The notes beneath the pieces were generated by a model. That model searched no databases, was not told the DNA's origin, and worked only from the letters and a program-made list of their open reading frames with translations. The position numbers and the translations under genes were made by a program. A stretch of DNA of 64,000 nt, from positions 62,001-126,000 of the forward strand of contig NZ_QUHR01000006.1 in assembly GCF_003479605.1 (NCBI RefSeq). The letters are read 5' to 3'. The stretch comes from Roseburia sp. AF12-17LB. GTDB lineage: Bacteria; Bacillota; Clostridia; Lachnospirales; Lachnospiraceae. How positions within the stretch are numbered: the stretch's first letter is position 1; every line of letters starts with the position of its first letter. Shown one piece after another: positions 17,626 through 26,809 of this stretch.

Positions 17626-20600
17626 ATGAAACGGAAGAATTCTTTGAAAAATTCCAGAAAGAGAATCATTCAGGCAACGGTAGCAGCAGTAGCAGGTATA
17701 ACAGTTGCGGTTGCTGCATTCCGGCCGGTAGAGACTTCAGCAAACGGAGTACTGCCGGGGGTGGAAAGTATCGTTGCACAGAAGATGGCAACAGAAGATA
17801 AGACCTATCGGATTTTAGAGATTATGCCGGATGGAGCAGAAAGTGAAATGGGCTATCTTGCAGCGGGCAGTGAGCCGGTAGCCCTGGCAGATGGAATGCT
17901 GGCTTACTTTGCAGAGAATGGTATCGAAAATACGCAGCAGGAGAGAATGAATTATATCAACAGCTTAAAGCAGCGTTTGGAGGACGGGAAGATAGCTTCC
18001 GGTGATACATCTAAGACACCACTTTATGCAGAAGCTTATGAGGAGACTTTTTTCCCGACAGAGGAGCAGCAGAAGGACTACAAGAAGCTGGTATTTCCGG
18101 AAGAACAGTATGAGACAATTACTGCTGAGGGACATTATGCTTACCGGCAGGATTATGACGGAAACTATAATCCCAATGTAGTTTCCTTCTCTTATAATGC
18201 AACTGGGGATTATGCAGTAGAATTTGAACGGAGAACACCACTTAAGGATGAAGCACCATATAACCAGCCATATGAGTACCGGGATAATGGAACAGATGGT
18301 TATTATGAAGCAGTTGAAAATCCTATGACAGGTGGTAATTATTACTATATTTCAGACTTTTACTATGTTGGAGCAGATTCCGAACATGGATATTATCTGG
18401 CACAGTTAGATGCTGCAAAACCATATTCATATACTGCATCAGGGGATGGAGCATTTGCATTTGTGCAGGGAACAGTGGAAGAGGACAGCGCAAATCAGTC
18501 CTGTCAGGTGGAGATGGGCTCTGTCTGGTATACCGGTGGACTTTATAATAATAACCTGTTCCGGGACTATGTATTAGGAGCATTGTCCAAGGATGATTTA
18601 AAGGTGGAAGTAACGGCAGTGACAGAGTCTGGACTTGCTTCCGTAGATGTATCCGGTATGGATTTTATTTATATCGGCGGACAGGGTTATGATACCGGAA
18701 TGAAATATCAGCTTTCTTCTCCGGAGCTTCTTGCACAGGTGGATAAAATATATAAGAAAATTTTAGGAAAAGCGCCGGTTCTTATTGATTCCATTGTCTT
18801 AGAAAGTGCACTTACTGATTATAATACTTCTGATATTGCAAAGCTTGTGGTGTGGAGCATCCAGAAGGAGTTAAAGGATGACCCGCAGTCTGTGGATGCG
18901 GCAGAATTATGTGATACCGCTTCTTTAAACAGCAATTACACCGGCAATGATACTAATTATGCGGAAAATAATGTTTACTGCATGAAAATGACAGATGCAG
19001 ACGGGGTACGTCAGCATGTATTTACCGGTCTGCTGGAAGCTTTTCCACAGGAGCTGCAGGAGGCGGAGGGATTTGCACCGGTGCGGGCATTGATTGAACA
19101 GGAGAATACCCTCCGTACATCAGCGGATGCGATTGATACCACGCTTTCAAAGAACATGGTCTTACAGTATATTTTAAATTATCCGTATGAGAGAACCTTT
19201 AGTGATAAAGAGGAGCTGCGGGTGCTGGATATCGAACCGGCAATGGGCGCACTGTATCTTGATGAAAATACAGCTGATGACAGGATTCTTACCAAAAAGA
19301 AGCTGGCAGACTGGACAGGTGTTGCCATTGAAAATATCAGCATTACCCGGATGACTTCAGCGGAGTTTATTGGTAAAATCGAAGACATGAATATGAAATA
19401 CGACCTGGTTTACTTTGGGCTTGGTTATGCCGGAGAGAATGGAAATTCTGATGCAAAGCTTCAGGGGGATTATATGAACCGTGATGCTGAAGGAAATACG
19501 GTTTATAATGATTCGCTGATGAACGGACTGGTCTATGCACATACCGGGGATGCATTCTTAAGAAAGGCTATTCTTGGCGGACTTTTAGATACCGATTATG
19601 TAGATAATAATACATCGAATTATCTCTATGGAGGCAATCCGGACAGCTCAAGAGACCCATACGGTGACCGGGATGAGTGGGACAGCGGATTAGGTAAGCT
19701 CGTTACCGCAACAAAGACCATCAGTGGTTTCCAGTATGATAATCCAAAGAATAGAAATGACCGTCAGGAAATTACCGTTACAGTAGGAAATGTAGGAGTA
19801 TACCGTGCCAGCGGAAATGATATAACAGAGAGCAAGAAACGTGATCTGGAAGAATTCCTCGGAGCGAAATATCCGGTTCTTTTTGCACAGAATTTTGTGA
19901 CCACAGAAGGTGAAATCAATGCAAAGGTGGTAGATAATTCTTCTGTTTTATATCAGTTCGCAAAGGAAAATCTGGCACAGGATAATGTCTTTTACCTGGA
20001 TACCGAAGGCAAGCCAAATGATGAGAGCAGCTTCCGGTACTATATTAATATGCCAAAGGTTAAACTTGCCATGCTCAATCCGTCTACCGGAGTAGAAGAG
20101 AGTGATACGGCATTAAGTACAGGAACAGCACGTACTACGGATAACAATTATGGCAATAAAATAGTAGAAATCCGTACCGATAAGAAGGATTCCGGAGTCT
20201 ATACGCTGCGTTACCGCTTCCGGATTGACAGTTCCGTAGATGCCAGTGCGGCTACGGTATATCATGCAGGACTTTATTTTGATATGAATGCCGATGGTAA
20301 ATTTATCGAAAATGATACCTATTCCGAACGGCAGAAGGACTGCATCATTTTTGATGCTTCCGGCAATGAAGTCAACCGGGATGCAGCAGGAGAATATCAG
20401 TTAAGCAGCGGACAGGAGTACTATCTTGAGAAAGACATTCCAGGTGACTATCGTGGTATGCTGACCTGGAAACTGGAACTGACCCAGACCACCAATGCCT
20501 ATATCCGTACGGCTAAGACAGGTTATACGATTGTATCAAGACCAGCTGGTGATGACAGTGTACAGGTTGTTAAGGTACTTCAGATTATGGGAAATAATAA

Positions 20601-22368
20601 TGAATGGGGCGGTTACTTTAATCTTTCTCAAGATAGAGACATGCAGGATTTTATCAGCAATTTTGAAAATACAGAGGGAGTCCGGTTTGAAATTACCGCC
20701 ATTCCAATGCGCAATTTCGATGGCAAATATACATCCTTTGAACAGCTGAAGGATTATCAGATGTTAATCTTTGGTTTCCAGGACAGTTATTCGGATATGA
20801 CCAATGCTGACACACTGACAGCAGTAGATGATTATATTGTCAGCGGACGAAGTGTATTGTTTACCCATGATACCTCTTCCTTTGTCAATGTGGCAACCGA
20901 GCAGATGTACTGTCAGGATAATCCGGATGGCGATAATGGCTGGAACCCGGGCTGGCTTAGCAACCAGGGTAATGCAGGAGATTTTAACCAGGTGGAACGT
21001 CACTGGGGCTATATGGTAAACCAGAAGTTCCGTGGTGTTCTTGGAATGGACCGTTATGGAATTACTTATAATGAGCGGACTTCCAAAGACCCGCAGGCGG
21101 CACAGCTTCGTTCCCTTCTATTAAAGGAAGGACAGCTTTTAGACATCAGTACTACTACAGATGCCTCTGGCAATGAGATAACAACCGGAACCATTGATAC
21201 GGCACATGGTGGTGTAACTACAAGGGAGAATCCGGATGGCAGCGGGGCACTGACTTCTGCAGTATTAGGAAGTGATAAAGATATTGCGTATGTACCGGGA
21301 ACGAATCAGAAGCAGTCCTATGGACAGACACAGGGTTATACTTATGGTGCAATCAATTTCCATTATTATTATAATGCTCCGTGGCAGTGTACAACGGAAG
21401 CAAAGTATGCTTATAACCAGTACATGATGTGGCGTACACTTCCGTTACCAACACAAAGAAATGATGTTTCTCTTGGAAACCTGAAAAACAATGCCAGCAT
21501 GTATGCAACCCAGGTAAATGATGGACAGATTACCCATTATCCATATGAGATTGGCAGTCAGATTACGATAGCTAATACCCATTACCAGTATTATCAGCTG
21601 AATATGGATGAGGATATGGATGGAGATGAAAACAGTGATATTGTAGTGTGGTACTGTCTGGGTGCATCCGGTGATGGTTCGGCGATATATACCAGTTCCC
21701 CGAATGATGTGCGGAACAATTATTATATTTACAACATTGGAAATATTACCTATTCCGGTGTGGGACACAGTACAATAAGTAACGTGAATGAGAAGCAGTT
21801 ATTCTTTAATACCATTGTTGCAGCGTACAAGACAAGAATCAAAGATCCGGTAGTAAAGCTTTTAGATAATGGAAGCCGTACTTCAGCAGAAAAGGAAGCT
21901 GTTTATGTACATACTGATAATGCCATCGGAAATAAGGCACTGGAAAATGAAGTAAATTTTTATTATACCGTAACAGATTCGAATCTCGTCACATCAGATA
22001 AGGAAATCAGTGTGGATTATTCCATGGTAGATAAAAATGGCAGCAGTATTGCAATTCCGGTACAGGTAGCAGAAAATCAGGTGTATATCACAACAGAAGC
22101 AGTAAACGGAGATACGGTTACGACAGATTCTGCCGGAAGATTGAGAGGCTTAAAGAGCGGGGAAGTGTATAAAGTCACAGTTCATAATCTGACGGATACA
22201 AAAGTACAGGAGGCAATTACCAATGGTAATATGCGGATTGCAGTTCATGCAGTCAGTACCTTTGACTATTATGGAGATAGCTATGGTCTGGGTGAAAATG
22301 CCCAGGGCATTCCACAGAGCAGTGCATCTATGAAAATATTAGGAACAACGCTGTTTGATTTGGATTAG
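17626..22368 (+). CDS. Giant secreted protein of the pilus operon (DUF5057-like)
   Basis: 1580 residues with a basic N-terminus and one hydrophobic stretch (IIQATVAAVAGITVAVAAF), consistent with export by a signal peptide or N-terminal anchor; no LPXTG-type motif at the C-terminus. The opening RILEIMPDGAESEMGYL recalls proteins annotated DUF5057 at the end of clostridial pilus loci (from memory, not searched). Phrases such as DFIYIGGQGYD, DLVYFGLGYAGENG and QMLIFGFQDSYSDM recur, suggesting several Rossmann-like repeats; the end looks beta-rich. Last gene of the operon; possibly a pilus-associated adhesin replacing PilY1. Function unknown. Confidence 0.7.
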   Translation: MKRKNSLKNSRKRIIQATVAAVAGITVAVAAFRPVETSANGVLPGVESIVAQKMATEDKTYRILEIMPDGAESEMGYLAAGSEPVALADGMLAYFAENGIENTQQERMNYINSLKQRLEDGKIASGDTSKTPLYAEAYEETFFPTEEQQKDYKKLVFPEEQYETITAEGHYAYRQDYDGNYNPNVVSFSYNATGDYAVEFERRTPLKDEAPYNQPYEYRDNGTDGYYEAVENPMTGGNYYYISDFYYVGADSEHGYYLAQLDAAKPYSYTASGDGAFAFVQGTVEEDSANQSCQVEMGSVWYTGGLYNNNLFRDYVLGALSKDDLKVEVTAVTESGLASVDVSGMDFIYIGGQGYDTGMKYQLSSPELLAQVDKIYKKILGKAPVLIDSIVLESALTDYNTSDIAKLVVWSIQKELKDDPQSVDAAELCDTASLNSNYTGNDTNYAENNVYCMKMTDADGVRQHVFTGLLEAFPQELQEAEGFAPVRALIEQENTLRTSADAIDTTLSKNMVLQYILNYPYERTFSDKEELRVLDIEPAMGALYLDENTADDRILTKKKLADWTGVAIENISITRMTSAEFIGKIEDMNMKYDLVYFGLGYAGENGNSDAKLQGDYMNRDAEGNTVYNDSLMNGLVYAHTGDAFLRKAILGGLLDTDYVDNNTSNYLYGGNPDSSRDPYGDRDEWDSGLGKLVTATKTISGFQYDNPKNRNDRQEITVTVGNVGVYRASGNDITESKKRDLEEFLGAKYPVLFAQNFVTTEGEINAKVVDNSSVLYQFAKENLAQDNVFYLDTEGKPNDESSFRYYINMPKVKLAMLNPSTGVEESDTALSTGTARTTDNNYGNKIVEIRTDKKDSGVYTLRYRFRIDSSVDASAATVYHAGLYFDMNADGKFIENDTYSERQKDCIIFDASGNEVNRDAAGEYQLSSGQEYYLEKDIPGDYRGMLTWKLELTQTTNAYIRTAKTGYTIVSRPAGDDSVQVVKVLQIMGNNNEWGGYFNLSQDRDMQDFISNFENTEGVRFEITAIPMRNFDGKYTSFEQLKDYQMLIFGFQDSYSDMTNADTLTAVDDYIVSGRSVLFTHDTSSFVNVATEQMYCQDNPDGDNGWNPGWLSNQGNAGDFNQVERHWGYMVNQKFRGVLGMDRYGITYNERTSKDPQAAQLRSLLLKEGQLLDISTTTDASGNEITTGTIDTAHGGVTTRENPDGSGALTSAVLGSDKDIAYVPGTNQKQSYGQTQGYTYGAINFHYYYNAPWQCTTEAKYAYNQYMMWRTLPLPTQRNDVSLGNLKNNASMYATQVNDGQITHYPYEIGSQITIANTHYQYYQLNMDEDMDGDENSDIVVWYCLGASGDGSAIYTSSPNDVRNNYYIYNIGNITYSGVGHSTISNVNEKQLFFNTIVAAYKTRIKDPVVKLLDNGSRTSAEKEAVYVHTDNAIGNKALENEVNFYYTVTDSNLVTSDKEISVDYSMVDKNGSSIAIPVQVAENQVYITTEAVNGDTVTTDSAGRLRGLKSGEVYKVTVHNLTDTKVQEAITNGNMRIAVHAVSTFDYYGDSYGLGENAQGIPQSSASMKILGTTLFDLD

Positions 22369-22440
22369 AACAAAAGAAAAAAATTTTATTGGAAAAATGG
22401 GAACGAAATCGTATAAGACCGGAAAAGCAATTCGTAAAAT

Positions 22441-22479
22441 CAAAAAAAGGTTGAAAAACTGGTAACGTTACCATATAAT
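22441..22479 (+). promoter_or_regulatory. rnpB promoter with palindromic spacer
   Basis: TTGAAA (22451-22456), 17 bp, TATAAT (22474-22479). The spacer contains the perfect 14-bp palindrome TGGTAACGTTACCA (22460-22473) with a central CG, as in LacI/GalR-type operators. The 18-nt box CAAAAAAAGGTTGAAAAA around the -35 is identical at the efp promoter. Confidence 0.75.
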
Positions 22480-22489
22480 AAAACCATGA

Positions 22490-22839
22490 AGAACCAAGTA
22501 GGGTGAATGGTCGCGGCTGCATTGCCGAAAGACATACAGACGAGGAAAGTCCGGGCTTCGCAGGGCAGGATGCCGGATAACGTCCGGTGGAGGCAACTCC
22601 AAGGAAAGTGCAACAGAAATGTACCGCCAGGTAACTGGTAAGGGTGGAAAGGCAGTGTAAGAGACTACCGCATCTCTGGTAACAGAGATGGCTCTGTAAA
22701 CCCCATTCGAAGCAAGACCAGATTTAAGCATTGACGTGGCCCGCCAGCTTAAGGTAGGTTGCTTGAGGCGGTTGGCAACAGCCGTCCTAGATAGATGACC
22801 ATTTTCAACATAACCCGGCTTACAGCCCTGCTTGGTTTC
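22490..22839 (+). ncRNA. rnpB: RNase P RNA, class A
   Basis: Catalytic RNA of RNase P, which matures tRNA 5' ends. Helix P1 is clear: AACCAAGTAGGG (22492-22503) pairs with CCCTGCTTGGTT (22826-22837). Universally conserved elements are present: GAGGAAAGTCCGGGC (CR-I), ACAGAAA (CR-IV), GCAAGACCA, and AGATAGATGACCA near the 3' end. About 350 nt, ordinary for class A. The 5' end follows from the promoter at 22451-22479; the exact 3' processing point is not determined. Confidence 0.95.
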
Positions 22840-22933
22840 TTACTATCAAATCTAATGTAATTCTAAAATGTTTCTTAAAAGACAATAACTCTGTTGACAC
22901 AGAAAAGCAGGGGACTTAAGATGAATATCAGGG

Positions 22934-22970
22934 TATGGTGATATGTGAACATACATATCACCATATTTTT
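22934..22970 (+). terminator. Intrinsic terminator downstream of rnpB
   Basis: Perfect 13-bp stem (22934-22946 with 22953-22965), 6-nt loop GAACAT, then TTTTT (22966-22970). It ends the rnpB transcription unit; the next hairpin repeat begins within about 10 nt. Confidence 0.85.
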
Positions 22971-22977
22971 GCGTAAG

Positions 22978-23015
22978 CATCCGTAAGGAACTGCCGGTGG
23001 CAGGTGCGTAGATAT
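22978..23015. repeat. Dispersed hairpin repeat, copy 2
   Basis: Core CTGCCGGTGGCAG (22991-23003) inside catccgtaaggaa ... gtgcgtagatat. It sits between the rnpB terminator and the ribosome binding site of the next gene. Confidence 0.7.
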
Positions 23016-23037
23016 AAAAAGAAGAGAGGTCTTATAT

Positions 23038-23433
23038 TTGAAAGAGAAGTTAGCGAGATTTATGTCAGGAAGATATGGAGTAGATCAGTTATCAAGATTA
23101 TATCTTGGAATTGCACTGATATTACTGGTAGTTTCAATTTTTAGTCACCTTGGTATATTTTATATAGTTGGAATTGTTCTTCTGGTGTATACTTATTATC
23201 GTATGTTTTCGAAGAACATTTCCAAGATGTATGCACAGAATCAGAAGTATTTGAATGCAAAATATCGTGCGGTGGTAAAAAAGGATGCATGGAAGAAACA
23301 GTGGCAGCAGCGTAAGATTTACCGGTTTTATCGTTGTCCGGGATGTAAACAGAAGGTTCGTGTTCCAAAGGGAAAAGGTAAAATCTGCATTACCTGTCCA
23401 AAATGCAGAATGGAATTCATAAAGAAAAGTTAA
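23038..23433 (+). CDS. Small membrane protein with C-terminal zinc ribbon
   Basis: 131 residues from TTG 23038, the only start that keeps the first helix; AGAGAGG lies about 10 nt upstream. Two hydrophobic spans near residues 20-52 (LYLGIALILLVVSIF, FYIVGIVLLVYTYY) are followed by a basic segment and a CPGC ... CPKC zinc ribbon at residues ~100-125. Probably faces the cytoplasm with its zinc ribbon. Molecular function unknown. It precedes DUF5685 and a J-domain gene; this trio suggests a shared membrane or protein-folding process, but that is inference. Confidence 0.75.
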   Translation: MKEKLARFMSGRYGVDQLSRLYLGIALILLVVSIFSHLGIFYIVGIVLLVYTYYRMFSKNISKMYAQNQKYLNAKYRAVVKKDAWKKQWQQRKIYRFYRCPGCKQKVRVPKGKGKICITCPKCRMEFIKKS

Positions 23434-23458
23434 GCTGTAGCTATTTGGAGGAAGCAGT

Positions 23459-24385
23459 ATGTTTGGATATGTAAATATCAATCGTAATGAATTATCGGAT
23501 GAAAATAAAAAGGTTTACCAGGGTTATTACTGCGGACTTTGTCAGAAACTAAAGGATGTTTCCGGCCGTAAAGGCCAGATGCTTTTAAACTATGATATGA
23601 CATTTCTGGTAGTGCTGCTGACCGGGCTTTATGAGCTGGAGGACAAAAGCACAGATTTTGTATGTGCGCTGCATCCGACGAAAAAACGGACAGCCAGAAT
23701 CAATGAGGCAACGGAATATGCTGCTGATATGAATATTATTCTTTCCTACCAGAATTTCGAGGATGACTGGAGAGACAACCGTTCTTATTCGAAAAAAGCA
23801 TTTGCCAGAATGCTGGGAAAAGATTATAATCGCATCATGGCAAAATACCCAAGACAGGTAAAGGCAGTAGAAACTTATATCGAAGAACTGGGTAAGGCAG
23901 AGGATGCACAGGAATCCAATATTGATAAAATATCAGGACTGACAGGAACCATGCTGGGCGAAATTTTTGCATGGCGGGAAGATATATGGGCAGAAGAACT
24001 CAGATATTTTGGATTCTATTTAGGGAAGTTTATTTATCTGATGGATGCCTATGAGGATTTTGAAACAGATAAGCGTAAGAATGCATACAATGTTTTCCGG
24101 GTTCAGCGGAGAGAGAATATGCAGAATCTGGATACCTTTGTGAAGCTGTTGCTGACCAGTATGATGTCAGAGTGTGCCAAGTCCTTTGAACGTCTGCCAA
24201 TTCTTATGCATGCAGACATTCTGCGGAATGTATTATATTCCGGAGTCTGGACGAAATATGAGTACAACAGACTGAAACGTGAGCGGAAGCAGCAGAAGCT
24301 TCTGGAAAAACAGAAAGCCGAAAAGCAGAAGGCAGACAGGAAAAGTAAAGAAAAATCAAGTGAGAAAAGTGAAGTTAAGAATTAA
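23459..24385 (+). CDS. DUF5685 family protein
   Basis: 308 residues. The opening MFGYVNINRNELSDENKKVY and the YCGLCQKL Cys pair match my memory of the DUF5685 family, which is common and uncharacterised in Clostridia. Mostly helical, no signal peptide, with a lysine/glutamate-rich tail (LLEKQKAEKQKADRKSKEK) that should be a charged coil. A conserved acidic helix (LMDAYEDFETDKRKN) recalls all-alpha isoprenoid-type folds, but no catalytic claim is made. Lies 25 bp after the zinc-ribbon gene and 15 bp before the J-domain gene, thus one operon. Confidence 0.8.
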   Translation: MFGYVNINRNELSDENKKVYQGYYCGLCQKLKDVSGRKGQMLLNYDMTFLVVLLTGLYELEDKSTDFVCALHPTKKRTARINEATEYAADMNIILSYQNFEDDWRDNRSYSKKAFARMLGKDYNRIMAKYPRQVKAVETYIEELGKAEDAQESNIDKISGLTGTMLGEIFAWREDIWAEELRYFGFYLGKFIYLMDAYEDFETDKRKNAYNVFRVQRRENMQNLDTFVKLLLTSMMSECAKSFERLPILMHADILRNVLYSGVWTKYEYNRLKRERKQQKLLEKQKAEKQKADRKSKEKSSEKSEVKN

Positions 24386-24400
24386 GAAGGAGTAAGTAGT

Positions 24401-25060
24401 ATGGACCCATACAAGGTGCTGGGCATAGCTCCGGGAGCAACAGATGAAGAAATCAAGCGGGCATACCGGAATCTGAGCCGCAAATATCATCCGGATGCCA
24501 ATGTAAATAATCCTGACCGTGCACAGGCAGAAGAAAAATTTAAAGAAGTACAGATGGCGTATGACCAGATTATGAAACAGAAACAGCAGGGTTACAGCTA
24601 TGGAAGCGGCTATGGCGGCGGCTCCTACGGTTATGGTGGTTTTGGCTATGGCAGAACCAATGGTGCATATGGAAACAGTGGTTATGGCAGCAGTGCTTCC
24701 GGTGAATCGGTAGAGATGCAGGCGGCTGCAAATTACATCCGGAATCATTGTTTTAAAGAAGCATTGCATGTGTTGGATGGCATTTCTGACAGAACGGCAC
24801 GCTGGTATTATTACAGTGCGGTTGCCAATGCCGGAAGCGGTAATAATGTAACGGCAAAGGAGCATGCCAGTCAGGCTGTCAATATGGAACCGAGTAATAT
24901 GGAATATCGTCAGCTGCAGCAGCAGTTAGAGTTTGGCGGAACATGGTATCAGAGCAGAGGCGGTGAATATGAACGGCCATATTCCGGCAGCAGCGGCTGG
25001 TGCATGAGTATGCTGTTATTGAATCTTTTATGTAACTGCTGTTGTTTCAGACCATATTAG
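24401..25060 (+). CDS. J-domain (DnaJ-like) protein
   Basis: 219 residues. An N-terminal J domain (residues ~3-65) holds helix II, the HPD tripeptide (KYHPDANV) and helix III, so it should stimulate a DnaK-type Hsp70. Then comes a Gly/Tyr-rich linker ([15 protein letters not shown]) and a TPR-like segment ([36 protein letters not shown]). The C-terminus ends in a short hydrophobic Cys-rich patch ([12 protein letters not shown]). Not DnaJ itself: no zinc-finger or substrate domains. Likely works with the DUF5685 protein upstream. Confidence 0.88.
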   Translation: MDPYKVLGIAPGATDEEIKRAYRNLSRKYHPDANVNNPDRAQAEEKFKEVQMAYDQIMKQKQQGYSYGSGYGGGSYGYGGFGYGRTNGAYGNSGYGSSASGESVEMQAAANYIRNHCFKEALHVLDGISDRTARWYYYSAVANAGSGNNVTAKEHASQAVNMEPSNMEYRQLQQQLEFGGTWYQSRGGEYERPYSGSSGWCMSMLLLNLLCNCCCFRPY

Positions 25061-25089
25061 AAAAACATATTTTAGAAGCTCTTTTTTAT

Positions 25090-25117
25090 TTGCAAGAATG
25101 AAAACTTCTGCTATACT
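25090..25117 (+). promoter_or_regulatory. Promoter of the hydrolase-yqeG-rpiB group
   Basis: TTGCAA (25090-25095), 16-bp spacer, TATACT (25112-25117), 33 bp before the hydrolase start. Confidence 0.6.
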
Positions 25118-25149
25118 GTAGAATGAAAAAACAGAAATGGAGATTAGAA

Positions 25150-25689
25150 ATGAGAATTTTAGCTGAAAATACATCATGTATCGTAATTGACTATCAGGAG
25201 AAGATTTTGCCGGCAATGTCAGGCAGAGAGGAACTTGTGGCAAATTCTGCTGCATTATTAAAGGGACTTAATTTATTGGAAATACCGATGGTATTGACCA
25301 CACAGTATGCCAAGGGATTAGGAAATAATATTCCGGAGATTTGTGAAGCAATTGGAAGTGATGTGGCATATGACAAGACCACATTTTCTGCATATGAAAC
25401 AGAAGCGGTATATGAAGCAATGGATAAAGAGCGTAAAAATGTCCTGATTTGCGGAATTGAAGCACATATCTGTGTACTTCAGACAGCCATTGATTTAAAG
25501 GCAGCAGGATATCAGCCGGTTATCGTAGCAGACTGTGTATCTTCAAGAAAAGAACTGGATAAGGAACTTGGTTTAAAGAGAGCAGAACAGGAAGGCATTC
25601 TGATTACATCTAAGGAAGCTATTTTATTTGAATTGACACGTAAGGCAGGCGGACCGGTATTTAAACAGATTTCTGCACTGATTAAATAA
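25150..25689 (+). CDS. Isochorismatase-family cysteine hydrolase
   Basis: 179 residues from ATG 25150, chosen over ATG 25123 because GGAGA lies 8 nt upstream and the shorter product aligns with the family start. Cysteine-hydrolase signs: catalytic Asp in CIVIDYQEKILP, a Thr/Lys region (TTQYAKGLG), and nucleophile Cys in GIEAHICVLQTA. Related to YcaC-type hydrolases of unknown substrate rather than to nicotinamidase, since the DxH metal site is absent. Own promoter immediately upstream; followed 12 bp later by yqeG. Confidence 0.85.
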   Translation: MRILAENTSCIVIDYQEKILPAMSGREELVANSAALLKGLNLLEIPMVLTTQYAKGLGNNIPEICEAIGSDVAYDKTTFSAYETEAVYEAMDKERKNVLICGIEAHICVLQTAIDLKAAGYQPVIVADCVSSRKELDKELGLKRAEQEGILITSKEAILFELTRKAGGPVFKQISALIK

Positions 25690-25701
25690 AGGAGACAGGA
25701 T

Positions 25702-26214
25702 ATGCTGCAAAGATTTTATCCCGATGAATATCTGGATTCTACCTATGTCATTGACTTTGATAAACTTTATGAAGAGGGATACCGGGGCATTATTTTTGAT
25801 ATTGATAATACACTTGTTCCACACGGAGCACCGGCGGATGAGCGGGCAAAAAAGCTGTTTGCTCATTTAAAAGAGCTGGGTTATCATTGTATGCTGTTAT
25901 CGAATAACAAGGAACCACGGGTGAAGATGTTCAATGATGCGGTAAATGTTTCCTATATTTACAAGGCAGGAAAACCGTCAACGAAAAATTATCTTAGGGC
26001 AATGGAAGAGATGGGAACCACCACGGAGAATACGTTATTTGTGGGAGACCAGATATTTACGGATGTGTATGGGGCAAACCGTGCGGGAATCCGTACAATA
26101 CTGGTAAAACCGATACATCCGAAAGAAGAAATACAGATTGTTTTAAAGAGATATCTGGAGAAAATTGTGTTATTTTTTTATACAAGGAAGAGAAAGAAGG
26201 AAGAAAAATTATGA
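25702..26214 (+). CDS. yqeG: YqeG-family HAD phosphatase
   Basis: 170 residues, HAD IIIA subfamily. Motif I FDIDNTLVPHGAP supplies the nucleophile and general acid Asp residues; motif II is LLSNNKE, the Lys of motif III falls in YKAGKPS, and motif IV is GDQIFTDVYGANRAG. The family is conserved in Firmicutes and the homologue in B. subtilis lies beside ribosome-assembly genes; the substrate is unknown. The basic C-terminus (YTRKRKKEEKL) may contact RNA or membrane. It overlaps rpiB by 4 nt (ATGA). Confidence 0.9.
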   Translation: MLQRFYPDEYLDSTYVIDFDKLYEEGYRGIIFDIDNTLVPHGAPADERAKKLFAHLKELGYHCMLLSNNKEPRVKMFNDAVNVSYIYKAGKPSTKNYLRAMEEMGTTTENTLFVGDQIFTDVYGANRAGIRTILVKPIHPKEEIQIVLKRYLEKIVLFFYTRKRKKEEKL

Positions 26215-26651
26215 AAATCGGAATTGGAAATGACCACAGTGCAGTCGAAATGAAATTTGCAATTAAAAAGTATTTAGAGGAAATGGGACATGAAGTTGTA
26301 AATTACGGAACAGATTCTACCGAGAGCTGTGACTATCCGGAGTATGGTGAAAAAGTAGGACGTGCAGTTGCAGCCGGAGAAGTAGACTGTGGCGTATTAA
26401 TCTGTGGTACCGGGGTTGGAATCTCTTTGGCTGCCAATAAGGTAAAAGGTGTCCGTGCAGCAGTATGTTCTGATGTAACAACTGCGCATCTGGTAAAAGA
26501 ACATAACAATGCCAATATCATCGCATTTGGAGCAAGAATTGTTGGAATCGAGAAGGCAAAAGATATTGTAAAAGCATACCTGAATGCAGAATTTCAGGGT
26601 GGCAGACATGAAAAACGTATTGCCATGATTCACGAAATTGAATCAAGATAG
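26211..26651 (+). CDS. rpiB: Ribose-5-phosphate isomerase B
   Basis: 146 residues; interconverts ribulose 5-phosphate and ribose 5-phosphate in the pentose phosphate pathway. Signature residues: GNDHSAVEMK at the N-terminus, DYPEYGEKVG, and LICGTGVGISLAANK with the active-site Cys of RpiB. Length and motif order are normal. It might also act on allose- or galactose-6-phosphate, since LacA/RpiB are homologous, but a single subunit with this Cys favours RpiB. Translationally coupled to yqeG. Confidence 0.93.
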   Translation: MKIGIGNDHSAVEMKFAIKKYLEEMGHEVVNYGTDSTESCDYPEYGEKVGRAVAAGEVDCGVLICGTGVGISLAANKVKGVRAAVCSDVTTAHLVKEHNNANIIAFGARIVGIEKAKDIVKAYLNAEFQGGRHEKRIAMIHEIESR

Positions 26652-26671
26652 GGTAAAGTCACAAAAAAAGG

Positions 26672-26700
26672 TTGAAAAATGGCTTGTTTTATTATAGAAT
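26672..26700 (+). promoter_or_regulatory. efp promoter
   Basis: TTGAAA (26672-26677), 17 bp, TAGAAT (26695-26700). The 18 nt around the -35 (26662-26679) are identical to those at rnpB. Confidence 0.65.
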
Positions 26701-26745
26701 AGAACGAGTGAGTGACAAGTTTGGAATGAGAATTTTTTCCAATAC

Positions 26746-26778
26746 CCATAAGAACCTGCCGATGGCAGCGTCTTATGG
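26746..26778. repeat. Dispersed hairpin repeat, copy 3, in the efp leader
   Basis: CCATAAGA ... CTGCCGATGGCAG ... TCTTATGG: the 8-bp outer arms (26746-26753, 26771-26778) and the inner CTGCC/GGCAG arms make one nearly continuous hairpin within the efp 5' untranslated region, 31 nt before its start codon. Confidence 0.75.
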
Positions 26779-26809
26779 TGCTTAGCAACGAAAATTAGGA
26801 GGAATATCG

